From assembly GCA_022432975.1 (NCBI GenBank), contig CM039505.1, positions 23,753,825-23,817,824 on the forward strand: DNA of 64,000 nucleotides. Direction: 5' to 3'. Position 1 is the first letter of the stretch. Every line of letters starts with the position of its first letter. The notes under the pieces were generated by a model. It had not been told where the DNA came from. It worked only from the letters and a program-made list of their open reading frames with translations, and did not search any database. This document shows positions 36,647 to 47,935 of the stretch, one piece after another. Both the position numbers and the translations under genes were made by a program. Source of the stretch: Begonia masoniana (taxonomy: Eukaryota; Streptophyta; Magnoliopsida; Cucurbitales; Begoniaceae).

Positions 36647-37814
36647 TTCTGGAAAGTGAAATTGTCTTGGAGAAAGGTCGGGTCAGTAAGGATATGGGTA
36701 TTGGAATGAGCTGGGTCGGTCAGGTAAGGGTTAAAAACTGATTGGGTATAGGTGGATGGGTTTGTCGGGTAATGGGTAAAAGCGGAGTGGGTATGGGTAG
36801 ATGGGTTAGAGACTTGGGTCGAGTGAGAAGGTAAGGTAGTGAGATGGGCTTGAAAAACCAGGTTATCAGCTCGGTGGGCTGCAGAAGTGTGATGGTAACA
36901 CTTTAGGGCCGAGTGGCTCACTTTATTACGGATCTGACATCGAGGCTTGTTGAGCTGGGTAGGCCTCCACTGAGTTGTCTGCAAGACTGGCCCGTTGTGA
37001 GGATAAACTGATGATGAAATTGGCAAGACGGAATGTTTGGCCTAGGGCTCCAGGTCGGACGAAACGAACATTGGTAGGCGGCATTCGCCTTGAAGTTGGG
37101 TAAGCAGCGGAAGGCTGATTGTGAGGTTCTGTTTCTCCTGTCGAAAGTCATAACTTTAGAGGAGACTATAGATTTCTTTGAGCGGTGGCTGATCGGAGCG
37201 ATTTGTGACCAAAGTCACAAATGCGATATACTCACTGCCTAAACCGCCCAAGAAATATAGGAGTTGGTCTTGGTAAGCAATGGTTTGCCCAATGGCAGCC
37301 AGTGTGTTGCAGATTGATGTAATCTTGTGAATATATGCAACGACAGAGACTTCATCTTTGGAGATACAGTGGAGTTGATTACGAAGATCAGTTATGTGCG
37401 CAAAGGACGAAGAAGCAAAGCGAGTCGCCAGAGCTTTCTAGACTTCGCTGGCGGTCGTCAAAGCGATGAACTGAGGAAGCAGGTCCTCTGACATTGAAAA
37501 AAAAATCCAGCTCAGTAAAAGGCTATTGTACCGTTGCCAAATGTTGAATTCAAGGTTGGGTTGAGAAAAGAGACTATCGAGAGTTGGTGGAGAGGTTGGA
37601 CATGATCCATCGAGCATATTGGCAATCCCATTGGCGGTGACAACATGAAAGATTTGAGTCTTCCACACTAGGTAATTGGTGGAGTTTAACTTTGTGGTTA
37701 AGGTTTGATTTATTGTGGGGAAGGGTGGAAAGGGGAGGAAGAAACAGGGGTTGAGGGAGATGAGAAAGCAAGGGGCGTGGGAGAGGAAGGGATTGTTGAG
37801 CTAGTGGATGTCAT
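36647..37814 (-). pseudogene. copia H gag
   Basis: Starts MTSTSSTIPSSPTP at 37814, then a frameshift near 37705, then LNSTNYLVWKTQIFHVV, the usual start of copia gag (UBN2-type). Further motifs are PQFIALTTASEVWK (near 37480-37440) and a block resembling LGGLGSEYIAFV (about 37255-37220). The zinc knuckle near 36950-36900 reads QIRNKVSHSALKC, in which the second Cys is Arg. The remainder runs to the J insertion. A stop or frameshift also occurs near 37440. Non-functional. Confidence 0.82.
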
Positions 37815-37815
37815 A

Positions 37816-37830
37816 GCAGCTCTGATACCA
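37816..37830 (-). other. Primer-binding site of copia H
   Basis: The minus strand reads TGGTATCAGAGCTGC directly after the 5' LTR end CAACA, a full match to the initiator methionine tRNA type. Confidence 0.88.
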
Positions 37831-38060
37831 TGTTGAGGAAATCAAACGTGCTGGTTCTAAACAGAGGAAGCAAGGAGATGAAAAGCAGTTTGAGCATGAA
37901 GACGAAGAGAGAAGGCGGCAACAATAAATGATTCCTGTGTATAATCCAAGACTTTACTAGTTTATATTCAAAAAACAGCAATGATGAAAACGAACGAAGT
38001 ACAACTACAATTACAATCTAACTAAACTCTAAATGAATAGTAATGATATATAGTTTAATA
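37831..38060 (-). repeat. 5' LTR of copia H
   Basis: 230 bases, partner of 19955-20188. Begins TATTAAAC and is followed by ACGTG, the right-hand target duplication. Confidence 0.88.
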
Positions 38061-38065
38061 ACGTG

Positions 38066-39664
38066 TATACTTACCTTTCATATAGAATCACTAATATATA
38101 TCAATAATATTGTATTCATATATTATAAACAATTTAATCATAAATAATACAATTAATGTCACATGAATTTTACAATTACCATGACAATACCATTATAAAA
38201 TAGATTAAGTAGTTAGGAAATCCAGAGTAAAATAAAGAACCATAAATAACCCCATAATCTGAAGGTGAAGAAAAAAAGTGGCACGAAAATAGTATTTATT
38301 TATTAATATTAATGTAAATCACTTAATTTTCATTTATATATTTAGTATAACATTATTATATTATTATTATATATGAGGAGGAATGTATACGAACATCCAC
38401 AATGAACTTCGAACATCCGAATAATTTTAAAAATTAAAATACTAAAAATAGCTATTAATATTATATAATTGTATATGCATAGGAATGTATAATAATAATA
38501 TGTTGAGCGATGCGTTTAACATGCAATAATTTGGCCGTTAGATTTTCACGGAAAAGGACAGCCAAAAGAAAACCTTTCTCTACCCAAAAAATAAAGGAAT
38601 TTTATCATTATTATGATGAAAATTATATTATTCTCATTACACCTGTATCATTATATAAAAACTATATTCATCTTTATGTCAATGCGCATACAATATAGAA
38701 AGAATCTATATATTTTTAATAAAATGAATTATATTTATGAAACTTTTAAACTCTAAATATTAGTGAGTGATTTATTTTTATGCTCATAAAAATATACACA
38801 CACATCATATGTATTTTAAGTTTAAAATTGCCAAAATAATTACTGAATTTTTTCATAAATTTTATAAATCAAATTAAAATGCACGTGGAAAATTGGATTA
38901 ATTTTATTTATGATAGCCTTTGCTAGTATTTCAAAAAGAAACAGACCTCACTTCTGAGGATCTGTTTCTCAAAAACACTTTTAAAAGCAATTTCCTATAT
39001 TCAACCATACAAATGATTAACCAACTCATATCCCAAAACAACACGAGGTAGGCCACCTTCAATAATATCTTCAAGCACAACGAATTATATGTTTCATCAT
39101 CATTTCAATTATCGTTCTAAAATTTCATAATTCAGAAAATAAAATAAATTACAGTTTCAATTTGGACAATACTTTGAGTTATTCTACATTTACACCTGAC
39201 ATTTGACCATCTCCAACACATTAAGTAGAAATCCAGAGCTGTGTTTCAGGTCCCAAAATTCTTTACCACTGGACTTCAAAGTTAATTTAGCCCCATTTCA
39301 ATCTTTTAATTTAAAACAATGTATGATAAAGCTTATTTTATATATATATATATATTATATATATATATATATATATTTTTTTTTTCTGAATAAAATATGA
39401 GTTATCACGAAAATAATCTACACAAACTAGAAAGTGAACTTTTTCCATTTAAGCCTACTCCGTTGAAATGAGAATGTAACAGTAGAAAGAATTTACAACC
39501 CAAATATGCACACAACACAAAATCAGTCATGGTGGCTTGGCTACGAGAGACAATTTCCATTCTTAAAGACAATAAATAGTTTGAGAGAGCAGCTACTTAC
39601 TTTTTCTTTCCCTTCAGAACCCCTTCCCTCTCACTTTCAGATTGCGCCGGTGACTTATTCGAGC
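38066..39664. other. AT-rich intergenic stretch downstream of the host gene
   Basis: No coding region supported. Contains the TA microsatellite described separately and, near 39480-39660, the probable 3' untranslated end of the gene at 39665-42473. No transposon ends were recognised. Confidence 0.5.
39338..39376. repeat. (TA)n microsatellite
   Basis: A run of about 19 TA units with one phase break, followed by a T-run to 39385. Confidence 0.9.
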
Positions 39665-42473
39665 TCAACTGGTTTCAGCCTTCTCAATCAACACCTCAAG
39701 TTTCTGGTGACGCCAATAAGAAATAATTAGAGTAATAACTGAACCCACATTCATTTTCAAGTTTTTGAAGTCACTGGCTCAACTTATAGCCCAATTTTAT
39801 TGCCATTAGTAGAAACAACTTACCTTCACTGATTTGTTGACTTCTTCAAGTTTTTGAAGCAGCATTTCCTGAGATAGCACGCTTCTCCGCTCCGTTGCTA
39901 CATAGCGGGGTGAGCCCGTCTGCATAACAGATGACTGGAAGAGAAAATGTCTTAAGCAACCAGTCTTCTTTGTGGTAGAATGAAATATTTCCATATTTGC
40001 GTACTAAGAGAATTTAAGCATCAATGTATGCAACAGCCACTCTTGCTTTAAATTGGAAAATCCAGATCACTTAAACATTGTACTGGTTGTAGAGTCAATT
40101 TGAATTGCTTTATTTGATACTAGATATGGTTACATCTTTCTATTCGTGGATAGCTTTTCTATAAAAAGGAAAAGAGTACACAATCCCCCACTACCAAAGA
40201 TTTTTATATTTGACATAATTTATCAAATTCAAAGTCCAAAGAGCAAGGATTTTGAACAGCTATTCTATTCAAGCATATTCCTTCTTCGAAAACTAACTAT
40301 AAAGTTGGTACACAAACAAAACTATAAGATCATTTATTTAGAATATAACAACTTATTTTCTAACAAAACTATTGCCCAAACCCCATAAGATCTCATTAGT
40401 GTCTATGCATTTGGGTATCTGCAGACCGCAGGCACCCCCCAGGCAGGGTATGAGTATTTGCAAATGGGTTTGGCAAGAGTATGAGCACACTAACATAAAA
40501 ACCAAACAGTTTCTGTTATGGTCTATTTTGTAATATCTCTACCCATTTACCCATATTCCCATACATATATAGACCAGTATAATCGACACTTATGGTGTCA
40601 TCTTCATCCCAATATTCTTTTTACCTTCTTTTTTACTTCAGAGTAGAAACATGCTGCAACATCATCTTGTTACCTCTTTCTTTCTCTCTCTCTTCTATTT
40701 TCTTCTCATTTTCCTGATGTCTCAATTTTTTGACTTCTTTTTGAAAATTCACCCTAATAAGTATTTCTCATAACCATAAAAGTTTATGCAGGTATAGGAG
40801 TGAAAATAGTGGATATTAGGGACAGTTATATCTCCCCCACACTATCCTGCTCATTTACATCCCTACTAAAGATTCTATCTCTACCAGTTATGTCATGATT
40901 TGAACTAAAACAATCCGCCTCCAAGCATTGCAATGGTATCAATACCTTTGCGCTTTTAGAAGGTGATTTAAATATGGTTGGTCCTTCACCAAAGGATAAC
41001 ATACGAGCCACACTCTCCCTATCCACTTCAGCAGTGAGAGTATTGGGCTTCAATGTTTTGCCAAGATCTTGAAAAGCTTTTGTGGCTTCTCGCATGATTA
41101 CCTGGCAGCCATTTAACAGAGCAATTATTTGGGCAAATAACTGAAACCTTCTTTCAATAGCTAATCAAAAGTAAGTGTCAAGAACTCAATAAATCACAAA
41201 AACAAAGAGTATATTTTTTTAGAATAGTATTACCCCCATGGAACAACAGTCGGTATAAATTAACTAACCTTTCTCAAAACCCCAGGTTTAGAAATTCCTT
41301 GAATTAGGAGTTCATCAACTGGAGCAGCCTTTCCATGTGCTATACTTTCAATCCTAAAGGTGTGTATTCCATATTTTGACTGTAAGCAACCTGAAGGAAA
41401 CGGAATAGAGAAGCAATTAGTTTCTCCAACTGAAAACTTCATGATTGAACAATTATACTAAAATCAGAGGAAACACCATAAGACCTAATGCGAAGATACA
41501 TTTTAAGGAAGAAAAAATTACATTGAAATTTTTTGAACACAACCAAATTTTGAATCAAGAATTAAGAATCCCCTCCTCATAAAATTAGACATGCTAAGGA
41601 AAATTTCATAGTATCTAAAAAAAATTACCTAAAGCAGTTCCACTATCAAAATTCAAATTGAAAATAGAAGAAAAAGAAACATTGTATTTATGTTCAAACC
41701 ACAGAGTTAATTTTCATAATGTGGGCAACATTATGTACACCATGAAGAGAAATATAGGCAGCTATCCTTCATAATGGTGTTGTGTAATCATGTCTAATAC
41801 CTTTAGAGAAGTGAAAAGAAAAAAAAAAGTTCGTTGGCTATTGTAAAAAAAAATCACAGTTAGTCAAATGGCTTTGGTAGCAAAATTGAGACAAACGTTG
41901 AAGAGAAGAATAATACATGTGCATCCATATCGCAATATAATCTTACGACCACAGACAAAAGAGCTTGATCAGTATTCAGTACCTTGTTCGATAATGATAT
42001 CAATCACCAATGAAAGAGGTATATGCTTCTCGATTGTTACGAAACCCCAAAAAGGTACAAATGACGGTCGAGAAACCTTCACGAGAAGGGTAAAAAGGGA
42101 AATCATTTCTATGCTTTTTTTTTCAATTTTTTTTTGCATAAGAATGACTTCTTAGAGATGATACCTTGTAAACTATCTCAGTAGGAGTAACATATAGTTT
42201 CCGAGAGGCAAAATCCTTTTGAAGCACATATCTCCGAAATGGAAGATATAGTAGCATAATTATACCAATTCCCCAGGCTAGAATTAACAACAGTGATATA
42301 GAAAACCATATAACAGTGTCATATTTAACAGTATTCCTAGCCAGTTCTTCAAAGGATGCTGCATATAGTATCTGTTCCAAACTATCTGAAGTTTCATCAT
42401 CATCTAATTCAGATTCTGGACCAGAAAGTAGCTGATCTTTTGATGATCTATGTTCTGATAGTGCAGTCGGCAT
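39665..42473 (-). CDS. Plant membrane protein with PH-like domain (DUF7642-type), six coding exons
   Basis: Minus-strand gene. Coding exons are 42473-42165, 42076-41983, 41390-41269, 41101-40946, 39919-39824 and 39703-39665. All five introns have GT-AG ends and the joined frame is 816 bases, 271 residues plus stop. An acidic N-terminus (residues 1-50) is followed by one membrane helix (about 53-78, WFSISLLLILAWGIGIIMLL). Then comes a compact domain (about 82-180) with RKLYVTPTEIVYKV, PFWGF and GIHTFRIE, resembling the bacterial PH (DUF304) fold. A Ser-rich linker (SPSKSAK) and a C-terminal coiled-coil-like tail end it. From memory, a single-copy plant family of unknown function has this layout; no reaction or partner is known to me. 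It is the only gene here free of lesions, which argues for selection. The first Met is the one homologues appear to use. Exon boundaries are inferred from sequence only. Confidence 0.85.
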
Positions 42474-42486
42474 GTCCCATCAACAT
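42448..42486 (-). promoter_or_regulatory. Overlapping upstream ORF of the host gene
   Basis: An ATG at 42486, with a second in frame at 42480, opens a 12-codon frame that overlaps the main start at 42473 in another frame and stops at 42448. If the leader exon begins at the likely AG acceptor at 42499, these ATGs are in the mRNA and may lower translation. Confidence 0.4.
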
Positions 42487-42498
42487 ATCTACAAGCTT

Positions 42499-43712
42499 CT
42501 GACCAGTATAAACAACATCAAACATTTACCATCAGAATAACTATTCAGCTCTTCAAGAATAATATATTCTTTGTATGTAACATTGGTTGAATTTAGATGA
42601 AAATCACATAGCATGTAAAAGTAAGCTCAGATCTTGAATGTAAATTCAGGATAGATTAGAATCAATTGACTGGTTTGTTTGGCAAGAAGACAGGAACATA
42701 GGAATATGAATACAATGGACCCAAATGGAGCAAATATCTCAGTCAACTCTCAAATAGAGACGGTGAATTTTCTAGGGCAAACAAGGAAAAACTACATAAT
42801 AGAATTTTCACATAAATGGAAATAAAAATATGACAACTTCATCAAGAAGCAGTTAGAATACATAATAGAATTTCACACTAATGGAAGTAAAAATATGACA
42901 ACTTCATCAAGAAGCAGTTAGAATAATGAGAGTTCGTTTCCTCGAGAACCACTATCTGGCATCTCGAAAACTTTTCACTGGTTTCGGCTTCAACAAATCT
43001 ATGCTGGAAACCAAAAAATAATCGATTGACATAACATTCAATCAACAGAAGAGAATCATCCGTCTGGTCAAAAGAAAATAAAGTAACAAAGAGTACACTC
43101 GGTATCAATAGCTCAAAACGCTAACAAGCACCTGGAGTTTTTATTCCAACGACGACCGGGAAAAAATAAACAGATTGCTACATTTCATCGTCAGAAATAA
43201 ATGACAATTTACGAATCATTTTCCTTTTAACTTTCCTGTCCATTCCATCAGTTTTCTTGCGACCAAACCGATACGTAATTACAGATTCGTCCACAGACAT
43301 GGAAGCGAAAAGGGTCCTAGTAAAGTACAAAGAAATGCGATATTGAAGAAAACAGAGAGAAATTGACCTGAAAATTCGTCGAATTCGGGAAAGATAAATT
43401 GCTGAAAATGGTCGGAGTTCGGGATTTAAGCAAAGAATACCAGTTGGCGAAGAGTTTCTTCTCTTGAGAAAAAAAAATGAGAAATTCGAATGTGAAGTAT
43501 CGCTTAATATTCCCGAGCAATTTGGTCGGGACGGGACGGTTCTTCAAGGGCCATGGTTCGGCCACGGCTCAGGATCCCAGAACTGCAGTCTACAGTTCGA
43601 TCCCTGATTTTGAAGGTTAAAACTGACCGAACCGTGGGTTAACTCAAAAATTCTGGTTTAGCCTAGGCCAAAAACGCGCATAACTCAATTCATTCCCACG
43701 CCCAACCCACTT
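42499..43712. other. Probable 5' untranslated exon, leader intron and promoter region of the host gene
   Basis: A GT donor after TTTTCAG on the minus strand (exon end 43368) and an AG acceptor ending at 42499 would remove a leader intron of about 870 bases. 42834-42857 and 42890-42913 share near-identical text (AAAATATGACAACTTCATCAAGAAGCAGTTAG-like), a short local duplication. A frame beginning at 43565 lies in the likely leader and is not supported as protein. Confidence 0.4.
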
Positions 43713-44030
43713 TGTCACAACTCGAAGGCGGGCCTAATAGAAAATCGAGTCGAACAACCCGATTCCTCGGAGAGGACCCGATCACTCAGCCTAAGACTTG
43801 GTTCGCAGTGGAAGACTTGAACATTTAATCAAAAGTCAGATTCATCCAGTAACTACAAGTATAATAATGTGATAAAAGAAATAGCAGTTCAATAAGGTTT
43901 ACAAGTTCATATCCAAAACCAATAAACTACTATAAGTCCAACTAAGGTTAAGTCCTCACCAGAAATTCAACTAAACACTCAAATGCATAAAGAAATAAGT
44001 AAAGCTAACAACTCCCAATCAATAATATTA
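43713..44030. repeat. Truncated gypsy LTR
   Basis: Begins TGTCACAACTCGAAGGCGGG and runs parallel to the LTR at 63310 (TGTCACGACCCAGGAGAGGG), with the shared block GGCCTAAYAGAAA. It is cut at about 44030 by or against the copia remnant. No right end. Confidence 0.6.
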
Positions 44031-45600
44031 ATGACGATTTACTTAAAGATTGGAGATATGCTAAAAGTCACCCCATAGATGATATTCTAGATGATCCTTC
44101 CTTAGGAGTCAAAACTACAGCCTCTCTTAAGAATTTTTGTGTTAATATAACTTTCATTTCTCAAATAGAACCTAAAAAGTTTGACGAAATCGAATTAGAT
44201 GAGAATTGAATTATGGTCATGCAAGAAGAGTTAAACTAATTTGAGGGGAACAATGTTTGGGAACTTGTTCCAAGACCAAAAGATCAATCCATTATTGGAA
44301 CTAAATGGGTATAAAAAAATAAATTGGATGAAAATTGAGTGGTAGTAAGGAATAAGGCTAGATTGGTGGCAAAAGAATATAATCAAGAAGCGAAAATCGA
44401 CTCTGAGAAAATCTTTGATCTGGTAGCTAGATTGGAATCCATTCACATGCTCTTAGTTTCTGCTTGTTTTAAGAATTTCACATTCTTTCAAATGGATGTT
44501 AAAAGTGCATTTGTAAATGGTTTTATTTTGGAAGAGGTATATGTTGAGCAACTTTTAGGTTTTGAAATCCATGTTAAGCTTGATCATGTTTATAAGCTCA
44601 ATAAAGCTTTCTATGGGCTTATGTAAAATCTTAGAACTTTGTAGGATAGATTGAACAAATTTCTCTTAGAAAGAGACTTCAAAATGGGTAAAATCGACTC
44701 CATCTTGTTCACCGAGAAAAAGGATAATCACTTGCTAATGGTTTAAATTTATGTTGTGATATCATTTTTGGTGCAACTAATAATTCTCTTTGTAATAAAT
44801 TTGCCTATCTAATGCAAAGTGAATTTGGATAGTTCAAATTTAGTTTGGATAGTGCAAAATCATCTCATACTCCCATGAGCACCATTACAAAATTGAACAA
44901 TGATGAAAATAGAAAGAGTGTAGACATTAAGAAATATCGTGGTATGATAGGTTCACTCTTGCATTTAACCTCAAGTAGATCTGATATCCTCTTTAGTGTA
45001 TTCTTATTTGCTAGATATCAAGCATCGCCTAAGGAATCTCACTTGAATGTGATAAAAAGAATACTCAAATATTTAAATGGATCTTATGATTTACGTTTTT
45101 AGTATCCTAAGGGACATCCTTTAACTTAATAGATTATTCTGACTCTGATTTTGCTGGTAATTTAGTGGATAGGAAGAGTACAAGTGGGACTTGTCAATTC
45201 CTTGGAGAATCTTTAGTATCTTGATACTCTATGAAACAAAATTGCATGGCACTTTCGACGACCGAAAGCGAATATATCGCTGTCAAAAGTTGTTATGCTC
45301 AAATGCTTTGAATGAAACAAGCTCTAGATGACTATAATATTTATTATGATAAGATTTCAATTATGTGTGACAATACTAGTGCTATTAGCATTTCAAAGAA
45401 TCATATCCAACATTCTAGAGCCAAACACATTAATATTAGTTATCACTTTATAAGAGATCATGTTCAAAGGGGGATATATCGTTAGGATTTGTCAATTTCA
45501 GTAATCAGTTAGCTGACAATTTGACCAAGCATTTGGATGAGAAAATCTTTAATAGCATAAGGATTCATTTAGGACTAAAAAGAATGTATTAAAGGTGATC
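44030..45600 (+). pseudogene. Ty1/copia pol remnant (SIRE/Maximus-like): RT and RNase H
   Basis: RT begins with NVWELVPRPKDQSIIGTKWV (about 44250-44315), RNKARLVAKEYNQEAKID and MDVKSAFVNG, up to KAFYGL (44340-44620). The YxDD region near 44740 is lost in frameshifts. Later RT follows (TPMSTITKL, YRGMIGSLLHLTSSRSDI, 44869-45000). RNase H shows DSDFAGN, DRKSTSGTCQFLG, TTESEYIAV and an HIQHSRAKHINI-like block (45127-45450), and a LADNLTKHLDE tail (45510-45550). The pattern matches the SIRE/Maximus lineage. At least ten stops. No gag or integrase is attached, so only the 3' half of the element remains. Confidence 0.82.
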
Positions 45601-45957
45601 AAATTTGTGGATTTTTCCTTGGAAGTGTCAACCTGTGACGTCTGTGGTCGACGCTTCAAACTTTCGGGAAAATATTTTTACACGTAAGTGTTGACCTGTG
45701 AGAAGCACGTAAGTGTCGACTTGTGAGAAGCACCTCAAAACTCTCTATTTGTTTTTATTTTGTAAAAGGTGTCGACACTTCAAAGAAAGTGTCAATCGCT
45801 ACGTCGTAATATAAATACAAGTGTCGGCAGAGCCCTAATTTTGTCAGTCCCTCTCTCACTTTTTGTCTCAGTTATTCACAAATTCTCAGCGATTTTCGTT
45901 CAGATTAAGCCCAAATCTACTCTATTTTTGTTTTCTCTCATCAAATGGCTTCCTCGT
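45601..45957 (+). repeat. LTR-like 3' end of the SIRE-like remnant, with TATA box
   Basis: Repeats of the GTGTCGAC theme occur: AAGCACGTAAGTGTCGACTT at about 45702-45722 and a near copy at 45683-45700, plus GGTGTCGACACTTC at 45769. TAATATAAATAC at 45808-45819 is a likely TATA box, with a CT-rich leader after it. Confidence 0.55.
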
Positions 45958-46452
45958 ATTGTACTGGTGCGCGAAATGTGAAACATGAAAATGCTCCAAA
46001 TGATCCTCCTCCTCCCGAATGACCCTCTCCATTCTTCAAGAATGCTAACTCTAAAGATAAGTATGATGGGGATTTCAAATTCAAGTCCTTGACTCTTTCC
46101 TATAGAGTTTCATTTCATAGTCTTCGAGGTTTGGAATTAGAGGAACATTGTAGTCAATTGAGACTTATTTTGTTATGCAAATTGGAGGGACCCTATTATC
46201 AAGCTCTTATTAAAATGTTTTATGCAAATGTGGAGTATAAGATTAACCTATTAAGGATGATGAGTTATGTCTATCGGAAAGTATATTTCATTTTCTATTG
46301 ACTCATTAAATATTTTATTGGATTGTGAGGTAGATGATACGACTGAAACATATTATGATCCAACTAAGGATCCTGAAATTATTGGAACTGATCAGGGATT
46401 GGATTTCTTGAGATCAATTGTGAAAAACTTAGATGACCCTTTACCTCTCAAA
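45945..46452 (+). pseudogene. Retroelement-type ORF remnant (putative plant transposon protein)
   Basis: Starts MASSYCTGARNVKHENAP at 45944-45946, followed by a stop after the Pro-rich stretch, then YDGDFKFKSLTLSYRVSFHS and YYQALIKMFYANVEYK, a frameshift near 46240, and SFSIDSLNILLDCEVDD. This layout resembles the plant transposon-protein domain in which a FYANL motif precedes a dIdxLNxxL motif; function unknown. It is cut at 46452 by a G1 LTR piece. Confidence 0.5.
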
Positions 46453-47042
46453 TTGTGAGCACCTTGGAAGCTCTTATTGCTACTCTTTTCACTTCCTTCC
46501 TTGAGGATAGTATCTTTAGTAAAAGAGTAGAAACTCTCTTTGAGCTTGCTGGATTGTTCTTCCATTGTAGGAGATCCACAAAATCGAGAGGTGCATTTTT
46601 TCACCTTCCAAACCAGTAGGTGTTTACTTTGCATATCTTTTTTACCGCTTCGAATTAGACCTTGATATTTTTAGGGTCTTTCATCCACATCCATAGGTGG
46701 TTCGTGATAAAATTACAAGCCATTTGGAGCTTTGAAGAAGAAGTTGTGCAGTGTAGAAGTTGGTCTTATCTCGGCCACCTAGTAATTTCCCAGTTAGTTG
46801 AAAACTAGCCCAATTGTTCAAAGCATATCTTTTGAACCGCTATCTATTTTCACTTGAAATTTTAAGGTAGTCTCACTCACTTGTAAGGTAAACTCCTGTT
46901 AAAATTTTCAGAGTATTTGAATATAATTTGCATTATCTGTGCCTGTTTGGAATCTGGGGATTCTCGGTGATAATCAATTGGACATCCGAGGTCAACTAGT
47001 GCTTGTGTTGAACCACAAGTTACCATAGGTTGAAGCACATCA
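46453..47042 (+). repeat. 5'-truncated G1 LTR (element D)
   Basis: Matches the right half of the LTR at 6850-8062 (TTGGAAGCTCTTAT..AAAAGAGT.GAAACTCT) and ends GCACATCA. The primer site TGGTATCAGAGC follows at 47045-47056. Confidence 0.75.
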
Positions 47043-47114
47043 CTTGGTATCAGAGCTTTGCTGCCTTCCTTGGATATTTTGCTCTGTTTTAATGTTGATT
47101 TATTGTGTGGAAAT

Positions 47115-47935
47115 GATGACAAGAAGTTGTGCAATTCACAACCAAACCTATGATCAAAACCGAGAGCCTAGTAGCCAACAACCCAAAGCTTCACCAAACC
47201 TGAATGTTGGTGAGTCTAGCTACCAAGGCCAAATTGATGACATTAACCACAAATTGGAAAGCATTAGTCAATGGTTAATGGAGTTGAGGAATGACTGTGT
47301 AAGAGCTCCTCAAAATTTCCCACCTAGAAGAAGAGCTGAGAATCCGAGAAGAAGGAACTAACACAATGGATTTGTTGAAGAATTGAACTCTGAGGATGAT
47401 GAGTTTGATCATGATAGGCATGACCCTAGAGATGACTTGAAGCATGTCAAGTTGTCAATTCCTTCATTTAACGGTTCTTGTAATGGAGATTTGTTCCTAG
47501 ATTGGGTAGACAAAGTGGAAAAAGTCTTCGACTACTACAATTGGTGTCTTCAGAGTTAGCAAGATATGCCAGCTTGTGGTGGGATCACTTGAAAGCACAA
47601 AGAAGAGGAGAGGATGATGAACCCATTACCACTTGGAGAGCCATAAAGGCCTTGATGAGGAGGAGATTTGTACCGAGTCATTACAAGCAAGAGTTATTCT
47701 TGCAATGCAAAGTTTGAAGCAAGGGGCACAATAGGTTGAAGAGTATTTGACTGAGTTCGAGACACTCAAGATTATGAGTGGTTTAGAGGAACCCAAAGAG
47801 CAAGTCATTGGACGATTCATAAGGGGTTTGAAACAAGAGATTGGTGATGTGGTAGAGCTACAAACATTGGAGACCATGGATGAGGTTGTTCAACTTGCCT
47901 TGAAAGTTTAGAGGCAAGAGAAGTAAAAAGGGAAG
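47115..47935 (+). pseudogene. gag pseudogene of element D (G1)
   Basis: Starts MMTRSCAIHNQTYDQN at 47115, very like element A's gag. A stop at 47359-47361 breaks it before GFVEELNSEDDEFDHDRHD. The core then follows with SFNGSCNGD and VEKVFDYYN (47465-47545), a deletion/frameshift near 47545, YASLWWDHLKAQRRG, RRRFVPSHYKQELF and FIRGLKQEIGDVVELQ. It ends at LALKV followed by a stop near 47910. The zinc knuckle and protease expected next are absent; the sequence switches to a different clade. Confidence 0.8.

Larger units (their letters stand above)
19955..38060 (-). mobile_element. Ty1/copia retrotransposon H (Ale/Retrofit-like) with two nested insertions
   Basis: LTRs at 19955-20188 and 37831-38060 flank a minus-strand gag-pol. 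The 5-base duplication ACGTG is perfect (19950-19954 and 38061-38065). In element orientation the order is LTR, primer site (37830-37816), gag, protease, integrase, RT and RNase H, which is the copia order. It is interrupted by solo LTR 22979-25184 and chromovirus J (25239-36641). Without these and their duplications it is about 4.49 kb, normal for the lineage. The LTR begins TATTAAAC rather than TG. The 5' LTR ends CAACA but the 3' LTR ends CAATG. Confidence 0.9.

Noticed and set aside
43590..43610. AGTTCGATCCCTG resembling a tRNA B box
   Set aside because: No A box upstream; treated as chance.
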